Assembly (NCBI GenBank): GCA_964575025.1
Contig: CAZNPV010000002.1
Span: 1-64,000, forward strand
DNA length: 64,000 nucleotides
Direction: 5' to 3'
Source: JABMQB01 sp964575025
Lineage (GTDB): Bacteria; Bacteroidota; Bacteroidia; Bacteroidales; Prolixibacteraceae
This document shows, in pieces, positions 1 to 6,580 of the stretch. Under the pieces are notes generated by a model. It was not told where the DNA came from, searched no databases, and saw only the letters and a program-made list of their open reading frames with translations. The position numbers and the translations under genes are program-made. Positions within the stretch are counted from its first letter, which is position 1. Every line of letters starts with the position of its first letter.

Positions 1-55
1 AACAGGGCTTTCTAAGCAAATAATGTAATATATTTAAATTGAAAAAAATCTTTGA

Positions 56-1639
56 ACCATCGGGGGCAATGAGACGGAAGCGCCACCGGAACCGGCGACA
101 GAACCGGGGCTGAACACGGCCAATCCCCACAAAATCACTTGCCGGGACAACCAACTGCAGTTTACCATCTGGGGCGGCATCGAGAAAGACAACATCCACC
201 GGCTGAAAATCAACCTGCTGGTACAGCCCCGGGACGATGACTTCAAGTACTACCAGGACGATGTGAACCTGTACAGCAACGGGCAATTACAGCGGTATAT
301 CAAAGGGGCTGCCGAGGAACTGGAAACCAGTACCACCCTTTTGAAAACCACCATCAGCAGGCTGAAAAACAGGATTGAACAGTACCGCCTAAAACAAATC
401 GAGCAGGAACGAAAAGCATTAAAGCCCAAAACCTACCAGATGACCAGGGAAGAAGAAAAACGGGCCATGAAATTTTTAAAAGCCAGCGGGCTTGTAAAAA
501 ACACATTGGCCTCCATCGAAAAAAGCGGTCTGGTGGGCGAACAGAAAAACGGGCTGCTCCTGTTTTTTCTTTATTTGAGCCGTTTATTTGACGAGCCCCT
601 GCACGCTATCATCTTCGGGAAATCAGGCAGCGGTAAAACCTACCTGCAGACCAAAGTGAGCGAATGCCTGCCGGAAGAAAGTGTAAGGACAATCACCAGT
701 TTAACCGAGAATACTTTGTATTACTCGGCCAAAGATTTTTGGAAACACAAAGTTTTGCTAATCGAGGATTTGGAGGGCGTTTACAATGCCTTTTTACCCT
801 TGCGTGAATTTATGTCAAAGCAAAGCATATCAAAGCTTACCACCGATAAAGATGCAAAGGGGAACAATGTCCAGAAAGTATTGATGGTCGAAGGCCCGAT
901 TTGCGTAAGCGGGGCTACCACGCAGGGCAATATTTACGAAGACAATGCCAACCGCAGTTTTTTGCTCCACATTGATGAAACCCTGCAGCACATGAAAGAT
1001 GTCATGAATTACCAACGGAGACTGCAAGCCGGGTTAATCAACGAACAGGAACAAAACGGGTACAGGCAAATCCTGAAAAACGCCCAACGGCTGTTAAGGA
1101 AAGTAAAGGTAATCAATCCGTATGCACCGGAACTGGATATACCGGACTGTGTTTTTAAAAAGCTCCGCACCAATATGCACTACCTGAAACTGATTGAAAT
1201 CATCACCTTTTACCACCAGTACCAAAGGGAGTGGAAGCAAAACCGGGAAGGCAAACCATACATTGAAACCACCCTGGAAGATATCGAACTGGCCAACTGG
1301 CTGGTCAAAGATACCCTGCTCCGGAAATCAGACGAGTTGGGCGGCGATTTACGGGGCTTTTTTGAAAGCCTGAAATTTTACTTAAAGGACCAGGAAGGCA
1401 GCCAGGAACAAACCAGTTTTTACGCCAAAGACATCCGCAAACATTTTAGGCTGCACCCGCAGAAGCTAAGCCGGTTCCTGGTAAACTTAGAGAAAAGGGG
1501 GTTAATCAAACTGATAAGCAGCAACAGGCAAACCGGTTACGAATACCAAATCATAAGCTGGGACGATTACGAGTTACTGAAAAATGACGTGGATATACTC
1601 GACCAGGTACTGGATAAACTAAAGCAAAAACAAAACTGA
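56..1639 (+). CDS. P-loop ATPase of a recombinase-linked mobile element, 5'-truncated
   Basis: Probable element-encoded ATPase. From the first usable start (GTG at 263) the product is 458 aa, with a coiled-coil-like N-terminus (residues 15-55), a Walker A motif GKSGSGKT at about 119-126, a Walker B-like LLIED at 165-169 and a C-terminal winged-helix-like segment around 390-440. The same frame stays open and looks coding upstream to position 56, just after an in-frame TGA at 53-55, and no ATG lies in that stretch. An N-terminal region therefore seems to have been lost. In related Bacteroidota elements such proteins can carry a CHC2/Toprim primase-like part upstream; that is recollection of the family and is not visible here. 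It lies 162 bp ahead of two recombinases on the same strand. Its role in DNA remodelling or target handling is inferred. Confidence 0.6.
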   Translation, partial: TIGGNETEAPPEPATEPGLNTANPHKITCRDNQLQFTIWGGIEKDNIHRLKINLLVQPRDDDFKYYQDDVNLYSNGQLQRYIKGAAEELETSTTLLKTTISRLKNRIEQYRLKQIEQERKALKPKTYQMTREEEKRAMKFLKASGLVKNTLASIEKSGLVGEQKNGLLLFFLYLSRLFDEPLHAIIFGKSGSGKTYLQTKVSECLPEESVRTITSLTENTLYYSAKDFWKHKVLLIEDLEGVYNAFLPLREFMSKQSISKLTTDKDAKGNNVQKVLMVEGPICVSGATTQGNIYEDNANRSFLLHIDETLQHMKDVMNYQRRLQAGLINEQEQNGYRQILKNAQRLLRKVKVINPYAPELDIPDCVFKKLRTNMHYLKLIEIITFYHQYQREWKQNREGKPYIETTLEDIELANWLVKDTLLRKSDELGGDLRGFFESLKFYLKDQEGSQEQTSFYAKDIRKHFRLHPQKLSRFLVNLEKRGLIKLISSNRQTGYEYQIISWDDYELLKNDVDILDQVLDKLKQKQN

Positions 1640-1801
1640 CCCCGGTTTATCCGACGGAGTTTTAACGAAGGCGGAACTCTTTCACAAGCCTTTCACACTG
1701 CTTTCACAACCGGGGATGTGAAAAGCAACAGTTTAGACAACAGTAAATTATGAGGATAAAAACGGGGCTTTCACAGCTTCACACCAAACGAGCAAGAGGG
1801 T

Positions 1802-2692
1802 ATGCAAAATTTAACGGTACATACAGCAGGGTACAAACAACTTGAAACCGGGTTCAAGGACTGGCTAAAGCTTTTGAACTTCGAACCAAGCACAGTAAAG
1901 TACGCCCCGTTAAAAGCCCGTGAGTTTTTGGGATGGCTGGAAAGCCGGCAAATAAAGGAACTGGAAGCCGTAAGCAAACCGGTAATCGCAAATTATTTTG
2001 ACTACCTGAAAACCCGGCAGAACCGAAAGAAAGGCGGCAAACTGAGCAAGAATTATTTACGGACACATTTAACCGCCCTGCGCAAACTTGCAAAATACCT
2101 GAGGGAAACCGGGCAAAGCAGCTTCGAGGTGGATATAAAACTGCCAGGTTCACCGCAAAACAACATCACCATTTTTACCAAAGAAGAAATCAAAAGCCTG
2201 TACAATGCCTGCGACAGCGATGTCCTGGGAATCCGGGACAGGGCCATACTGGCCGTTTATTACGGCTGCGGGCTCAGAAGGAACGAAGGCTTTAACCTCG
2301 ATACAAACGATATCCTTTTTGACAGGGAACTGGTGTACGTGCGAAAAGGAAAAAACTATAAAGAACGCTATGTCCCCATGGCCGGGGCAGTAAAAGAAGA
2401 ACTGCAAAATTATATGGACTATGCCAGGCCGGTACTTTTGCAATCCCCGGCAAAAGCATTGTTCCTGTCAGTCCGGGGAAACCGGATTGGGGGCAATGCC
2501 ATAGCTGAGAGGTTGCAAATGCTAAAAGAGAAAGCCGAAATAGACAAAGAAGCCGGGTTACATGCGCTCCGCCACTCCATCGCCACGCACTTGTTACAAT
2601 CGGGAATGGAATTGGAACAGATAAAACGGTTTTTAGGGCACAGCAGTTTGGAATCAACCCAGATTTATACGCACGTAGCCTATGAAGCCTAA
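1802..2692 (+). CDS. Tyrosine-type site-specific recombinase (catalytically complete)
   Basis: A 296-aa XerC/D-like integrase. The N-terminal SAM-like core-binding domain spans residues 12-105 and the catalytic domain about 125-296. All expected active-site residues can be read: Arg159 in GCGLRRNEG, the beta-hairpin Lys184, His254 and Arg257 in HALRH, His280 in LGH, and the nucleophile Tyr289 in QIYTHV. It should cut and religate DNA through a 3'-phosphotyrosine. Its 3' end overlaps the next recombinase gene by 11 bp, so the two are probably translationally coupled and may act as a heteromer. It is probably the active integrase of the element. Start ATG 1802. Confidence 0.88.
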   Translation: MQNLTVHTAGYKQLETGFKDWLKLLNFEPSTVKYAPLKAREFLGWLESRQIKELEAVSKPVIANYFDYLKTRQNRKKGGKLSKNYLRTHLTALRKLAKYLRETGQSSFEVDIKLPGSPQNNITIFTKEEIKSLYNACDSDVLGIRDRAILAVYYGCGLRRNEGFNLDTNDILFDRELVYVRKGKNYKERYVPMAGAVKEELQNYMDYARPVLLQSPAKALFLSVRGNRIGGNAIAERLQMLKEKAEIDKEAGLHALRHSIATHLLQSGMELEQIKRFLGHSSLESTQIYTHVAYEA

Positions 2693-3653
2693 AAGCGAAT
2701 ATTACCACCTGAAGCTGAAATACAAAACGGAACTGAAAGGTTTTGAGAGCTTATTAAACAAACAGGCTTACAACGAAAATACCATCCGCCAGTACCTGAA
2801 TTACACAGCCGTTTTTTTATTGTGGATAAAAGAAAACCACCTGGAAGAAACACAAATCACCTACCCGGAACTGTTAAGCTACATCAACCATTGTAATGAC
2901 AAAAACAACAGTACGAGGCTGATAAACCGGAAGCTGGCAGCAGTCCGAAAATATTACGAGTACCAGGAACTGGAAGGCAGGACAAGCAAAAACCCGGCAA
3001 GCGGATTGTTTTTAAAAGGCAAAAAAGCCGGGATACCCAACAACCTGCTGGACAAGGAAGAGTTACAGCAAGCCTATGAAAACTATTTGGTGTACGATTT
3101 ACGGACAGCAAGAAACAAAGCAATTATCAGTTTAATCATCAACCAGGCGCTGACAACAGGGGAACTGCAACGACTTGAACCAGGTAACTTAAAACTGAAA
3201 TCAGGTAAAATAGAAATCACCGGGACGAAAAGCAACAATGGCAGGATTTTGGAACTGGCAGCAAACCAAATCATCGGGCTGCAGGAATACCTGCAACAAA
3301 CCAGGCCGGCAATTTTAAAAGCCCTGAAATCAACTCCCAACTGGTCAGGGAGGAAAGTAAAGAAACCGGATTTTGGCAAACTTGAAACACAGCTTTTTAT
3401 CAGCCTGAACGGGGCAACAAACATTAAAAACAGCTTGTTGCACCTGACTACAGCTTTAAAGAAAATTAATCCTAAAATCAGGGATTTACGGCAACTCCGG
3501 CAAAGCGTGATAACCGAGTGGCTGAAAACGGAAGATGTAAGGAAAGTCCAGTACAAAGCCGGCCACAAACACGTAAGCACAACCGAAAGATACCAGACCA
3601 ACAACCTGGAAGATTTACAGGAAGCTTTAAACCAACACCACCCGTTAAGATAG
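2682..3653 (+). CDS. Degenerate tyrosine recombinase, probable accessory partner
   Basis: A 323-aa tyrosine-recombinase-fold protein that begins 11 bp before the upstream recombinase ends. The N-terminal core-binding domain is present (about 15-110). In the catalytic domain Lys183 (GTKSN), Arg273, His295 (AGH) and Tyr304 (ERYQ) are kept. The box I Arg is replaced by Thr158 (QALTTGEL), and the His of HxxR is Arg270 (LRQLRQ). Loss of the first Arg normally abolishes cleavage, so this may be a DNA-binding or architectural subunit working with the intact neighbour. The alternative is decay after the element lost mobility, but the reading frame is intact over its full length, which favours a retained role. 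Confidence 0.75.
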   Translation: MKPKSEYYHLKLKYKTELKGFESLLNKQAYNENTIRQYLNYTAVFLLWIKENHLEETQITYPELLSYINHCNDKNNSTRLINRKLAAVRKYYEYQELEGRTSKNPASGLFLKGKKAGIPNNLLDKEELQQAYENYLVYDLRTARNKAIISLIINQALTTGELQRLEPGNLKLKSGKIEITGTKSNNGRILELAANQIIGLQEYLQQTRPAILKALKSTPNWSGRKVKKPDFGKLETQLFISLNGATNIKNSLLHLTTALKKINPKIRDLRQLRQSVITEWLKTEDVRKVQYKAGHKHVSTTERYQTNNLEDLQEALNQHHPLR

Positions 3654-4300
3654 AAACCCCACCGCACGAAACAGGAAAAGCGGTATTCGTCGTCAATCGT
3701 CGGCAAAAAACCACGCCAAGCCAACAAGGCACTTTTTTATTTTAATTGAATGGTTTTTAAAGGTATAAAAAAGAGCCTTGTTGCCCTGCGGGTGCTCCGT
3801 AAACTCCGCAGCTTGTCATGTTTTTTGCGCTCCTCAATCCTCCTCATGGCAGCTCCTTTGTCTTTTTTAGCCACTGCCCTCCGTTCCTTCGTCTCTCCGT
3901 GCAGCCGCTAAAAAATCCAACCGCTGCCGTGTTTGGCTCGCCTGCTAACTCCCTCGGTTCGCCTTTGTCATGCTTTTTGTTCGGACACACAGACCAGCCC
4001 TGAAAACAAAAAGCCCGCCAAAGCCTCAGTGTAAACACCACTGCCGGCTCTGCTTCCTCATTCTTCGTCAGCTCCCGCCGTCAGGCCTCAGTCGCACTCG
4101 CAGTCGGCTCGCACTTCGTTCCCTTCGCTCCGGGCGCAAACCGTTCGTACCTCACTTTTTGCACCCTCCGCCCCAACGCACGCTCAAGGCTGTTTTCCCT
4201 GTTTTTCCCCGGCCCACAGTTGAAATGATGATAAACAGTTAGAAATTAAAAAAGTATTATTGATTCCAGGAGAATCATTTAAACCACTTAGGGCAAAGAT

Positions 4301-4426
4301 AAAGCCACCGCCCAACCCACGCAAGGTCAAGCCCTACGGGTTTTTGAAGAAAAATTTATTGGTTAGTGTTTTATTTTAGTTGTATAAATTTTTAATCAAA
4401 AAACCTTGCCCTCCGACGCTGGCTTT
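4301..4426. repeat. Pair of inverted repeat blocks around an AT-rich spacer
   Basis: The left block begins AAAGCCA (4301-4307) and ends GCAAGGT (4321-4327). The right block is its inverse, beginning ACCTTGC (4403-4409) and ending TGGCTTT (4420-4426). The middle portions of the arms differ, so only the outer seven bases match. The right block is itself bracketed by ATCAAA/TTTGAT. Conserved outer words with variable centres resemble recombinase-binding arms, but no crossover site is established. Confidence 0.4.
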
Positions 4427-4476
4427 GATGGTTGCCTAAGCGGTTAAAATGAACAGCTGCGTTCAAATAATTTTTT

Positions 4477-4521
4477 CTTTTAACTGAGAAACCTTCAACT
4501 GAAAAAAGGTTCAATTAAAAG
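4477..4521. repeat. Imperfect inverted repeat beside the RHS fragment
   Basis: CTTTTAA-C-TGA...AACCTT at 4477-4495 is mirrored by AAGGTTCAATTAAAAG at 4506-4521 with two extra bases in the left arm. An A-rich run and a GGGGG tract follow before the truncated RHS frame opens at 4612. It may be an element end, a recombination site or a weak terminator. Confidence 0.4.
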
Positions 4522-4611
4522 AAAAAAAGCCTTATTTTTGGGGGCAGGTAACGTTCTTTGAACAAAGCTGTTTTTGGCAAGCCTGGGGCTTGGGGAAAAT
4601 GGTGGTTTTGA

Positions 4612-5391
4612 AAAGTAGGTTGTCTGGATTACGGAGCAAGGTTCTATGATCCCGAACTGGGGAGGTGGCACTCTGTGGACCTGTTGGCGGAAAAATATTC
4701 TTCTTGGTCTCCTTATAATTACGCTTTAAATAATCCAATAGTGTTTATTGACCCTGATGGTTTGAAACCACAGGACCCTATCAAGAATCCATGGGTGAGA
4801 GCAGCTGTCAGTAAAGAAGTAACACAGAAAGCAAGGGCTGCAAATTCTGTTGGTCGCATGGCATATGGAAAAGGAGGAGTTCAAGCTGCCGGTGCAAAAC
4901 TTAAATTAAAAGCAGGTTCACTTTTTACTTTTGAACTTGGAGGAACACTAATGAAGACAGAAGGAGGTTTTGGTATTAGTGGATCTGAATTTAAATCAGA
5001 TTTTTCTGTAACAGGAGCAGAGGGTGCTGCTTCAATTGAGTTTGGAACTCTTGGCGGAGATTTAGCCACGGCAGAATTGGGACAAGCAACAGTAACTAGC
5101 TCTACCAAAGATGGATTAGGTGTTACAGGAAAAATAGGTGATACAGATAGCGACTTTAATGCAAGCGTTAAAAATTTCTCAGTTACTAACAATGGAGAGG
5201 TTAGCCTTGAACTTTCTGCAGGACTTGCTACAATCGGAGGAGGAATAAACTTCAAAAATATAGGGAAGTTCATAAAAAATACTGTAGAAACAGTTAAAAC
5301 CTATATATCTTCGGCAACGCATGAAATGATGAATCCACAAAATAGCGTACTAGAAGAAATAAAAAGAGAAATGTATGGTCCAAGCTATTAA
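4612..5391 (+). CDS. RHS tip: truncated RHS core plus variable C-terminal domain
   Basis: The frame opens after a TGA at 4609 and immediately reads the canonical end of an RHS-repeat core: LDYGARFYDPELGRWHSVD, then SPYNYALNNPIVFIDPDG (4624-4770). That is where RHS proteins are usually processed. The long YD-repeat region expected upstream is absent, so this is an orphan or displaced RHS tip; the first plausible start is GTG 4675. The ~200 residues after DPDG form the variable domain. It is glycine/threonine/serine-rich with alternating beta-like segments, then an amphipathic stretch near residues 185-220, and matches no toxin family I can name. Its 3' end overlaps the next gene by 17 bp. Orphan tips usually lie 3' of a full RHS gene and can be brought in by recombination. 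Confidence 0.65.
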   Translation, partial: KVGCLDYGARFYDPELGRWHSVDLLAEKYSSWSPYNYALNNPIVFIDPDGLKPQDPIKNPWVRAAVSKEVTQKARAANSVGRMAYGKGGVQAAGAKLKLKAGSLFTFELGGTLMKTEGGFGISGSEFKSDFSVTGAEGAASIEFGTLGGDLATAELGQATVTSSTKDGLGVTGKIGDTDSDFNASVKNFSVTNNGEVSLELSAGLATIGGGINFKNIGKFIKNTVETVKTYISSATHEMMNPQNSVLEEIKREMYGPSY

Positions 5392-5911
5392 TAGACTTCA
5401 AATATTATTTTTAAAAATACGAGCATGGGAATTATTTTCTTTGATAATGATTCCTGTGCTTGTAGGTTTTTTTGTGTCTGAAAAGATGAATTTGTTAATA
5501 TTGCCGGTACTAAATATTTTATTTTTCACTCTAATTATAGTATGGCTTTACTCAATAGGAATGGTATTTAATAGCAAATTACCTAAAGAGTTACGTAGGT
5601 CTGATATGTTGTTTGGGATAAATGTAATATACTCTTTGGCTTTTGCTGTAGTTTTGTTTTTCAATATTGCGTCTTTGCAGTCAAAATTATTTGATGAAGG
5701 TTCTTTTCTAATAATTTTTTCGATATACTTTATTTTTGCTTCGTTTCATTGTTTTTATTTTTCATCAAAAGCATTAGTCATGTATGAAGTAGGGAGAGAC
5801 ATAGATTTTGAAAACCATACAAAGGAGTTTTTTCTACTTATATTATTTGTTATTGGGATATGGTTATTGCAGCCTCGAATTAATAAGTTAATAGCTATAA
5901 GTACTGAGTAA
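5375..5911 (+). CDS. Multi-pass membrane protein, candidate immunity partner of the RHS tip
   Basis: A 178-aa, very hydrophobic protein with about five transmembrane segments (roughly residues 18-36, 40-62, 78-98, 106-128, 150-167). The gene is markedly AT-rich compared with its surroundings. It starts 17 bp before the RHS-tip stop codon, the tight coupling typical of effector/immunity pairs. I do not recognise a family. If the pairing is right, an integral membrane immunity protein would suggest that the RHS C-terminal domain acts on membranes, for example as a pore former. It could also be an unrelated passenger gene. Confidence 0.5.
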   Translation: MVQAINRLQILFLKIRAWELFSLIMIPVLVGFFVSEKMNLLILPVLNILFFTLIIVWLYSIGMVFNSKLPKELRRSDMLFGINVIYSLAFAVVLFFNIASLQSKLFDEGSFLIIFSIYFIFASFHCFYFSSKALVMYEVGRDIDFENHTKEFFLLILFVIGIWLLQPRINKLIAISTE

Positions 5912-5981
5912 ATAGATACGTGTGGAATTACTAACTTAGCCGGGACACAGAGTTAAGCATAAAAACTTAATTTTGTGTAAA

Positions 5982-6248
5982 ATGAGAAAAAAAAGAACAC
6001 ATTACGACAAATCATTCAAAGAGAATGCAGTCAAGTTGAGTTTAGAGCGCAAGAATGTATCTGAGCTCGCGCAGGAATTGGGTATCGAACCCTTTCTATT
6101 ATATCGTTGGCGAAAGGATTTCCAACAGAAAGGGGAACATAGTTTTCCCGGGCATAGAGTCCAGTCTTTAAATAAAGAGACCAGGAGAATTGCGGAACTG
6201 GAAAAACTCCCGCTCGCGCCGATTTTCAATCGGTGTGCAATTCGGTAG
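5982..6248 (+). pseudogene. IS3-family transposase OrfA fragment
   Basis: Starts at ATG 5982 (MRKKRTHYDKSFKENAVKL) and encodes the HTH_Tnp_1 helix-turn-helix typical of IS3/IS911 OrfA: ELAQELGIEPFLLYRWRKDF, then a leucine-zipper-like RIAELEK. Normal OrfA continues after RIAELEK for another ~25 residues and is followed by a DDE OrfB. Here the similarity stops at about 6207 and the frame runs into a hairpin array before ending. No OrfB follows. A possible IS left end lies at 5921-5950. The element is therefore a dead remnant. Confidence 0.75.
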
Positions 6249-6386
6249 AATTGAAATTTTATCTTTGCAAGATAAGGCACAAATTACAAATTTGCGCCAG
6301 CAGGGGGCAGTTTAAAGTACCCCCCAGCTGCCCCTCGCTTGAGTTTTTGCGGTAACGAAGGGTTGTTGGTTCAGCGTCTGAGACGC
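6215..6386. repeat. Array of six short hairpins downstream of the IS fragment
   Basis: Consecutive self-complementary units are readable. 6215-6237: CCGATT/AATCGG, extended by G-U pairs. 6238-6253: CAATTC/GAATTG. 6259-6275: TTATCTT/AAGATAA. 6276-6298: GGC-CAAATT/AATTTG-GCC. 6303-6335: GGGGCAG/CTGCCCC. 6374-6386: GCGTC/GACGC. Most loops are 3-4 nt. Such a dense series is not expected by chance. It may be a structured RNA, the end of a mobile element, or a cluster of palindromic repeats. No protein is encoded there. Confidence 0.6.
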
Positions 6387-6580
6387 AATAATTGAAACTG
6401 TGAATGAATGGTTCGCACTCCTATTTTTGTCCCTTTGAAGGATAAAAAGTCTACCAACCGGTTGAAGACAATGGCTTTATTACAAAAGTTGTTAATTAAG
6501 GTGAAAACTTTCCCTGTTTTTACGGTTGCATGAATCCTTTTTTTAGATTTGTGACATCTTTTTATTTATTTGTAAAGAGC

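Larger units (their letters stand above)
1..3653 (+). mobile_element. Remnant of a tyrosine-recombinase mobile element (ATPase plus two recombinases)
   Basis: Three same-strand genes, a P-loop ATPase (5'-truncated) and two overlapping tyrosine recombinases, form a compact module unlike the housekeeping genes to the right. The left boundary lies in or before the first ~55 bases, which are AT-rich and non-coding in the ATPase frame. The right boundary is unclear: a spacer with inverted repeats runs to about 4611. Two adjacent recombinases recall RIT (recombinase-in-trio) elements, but here an ATPase replaces the third recombinase. No transfer or replication genes are visible, so a larger integrative element that lost its remainder is equally possible. 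Confidence 0.6.
3654..4611. other. About 1-kb spacer without a supported gene; inverted repeats and composition flip
   Basis: No convincing gene is present. The recombinase genes to the left are A/purine-rich on the plus strand, whereas about 3780-4240 is T/C-rich on plus (purine-rich on minus), with GCGAG-like words recurring on the minus strand around 4080-4130. From about 4243 the DNA turns AT-rich. It contains a hairpin at 4261-4277 (TGATTC/GAATCA), paired blocks at 4301-4327 and 4403-4426, and a further inverted repeat at 4477-4521. Open frames on both strands at 3818-4242 look like by-products of GC-rich sequence. The segment could be the end or cis-acting region of the mobile element; that is inference. 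Confidence 0.5.

Noticed and set aside
1771..2708. Several antisense open frames under the first recombinase
   Set aside because: They mirror the codon structure of a clearly coding gene, with cysteine/leucine-rich translations and no domain.
1..3653. Classical RIT (three-recombinase) element
   Set aside because: Only two recombinases are present; the third gene is a P-loop ATPase.
3785..3812. CTGCGG/CCGCAG hairpin as a terminator
   Set aside because: Six-base stem with a 14-nt loop and no following T-run directly after the stem.
3818..4242. Open frames on both strands in the spacer after the recombinases
   Set aside because: Low-complexity composition, no recognisable domains and overlapping frames on opposite strands; best explained by GC-rich non-coding DNA.
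4770..5391. Assigning the RHS variable domain to a known toxin family
   Set aside because: No catalytic motif (for example HNH, ADP-ribosyltransferase or deaminase) could be read.
6215..6386. CRISPR array
   Set aside because: The hairpins differ from each other in sequence and there are no repeated units with regular spacers.
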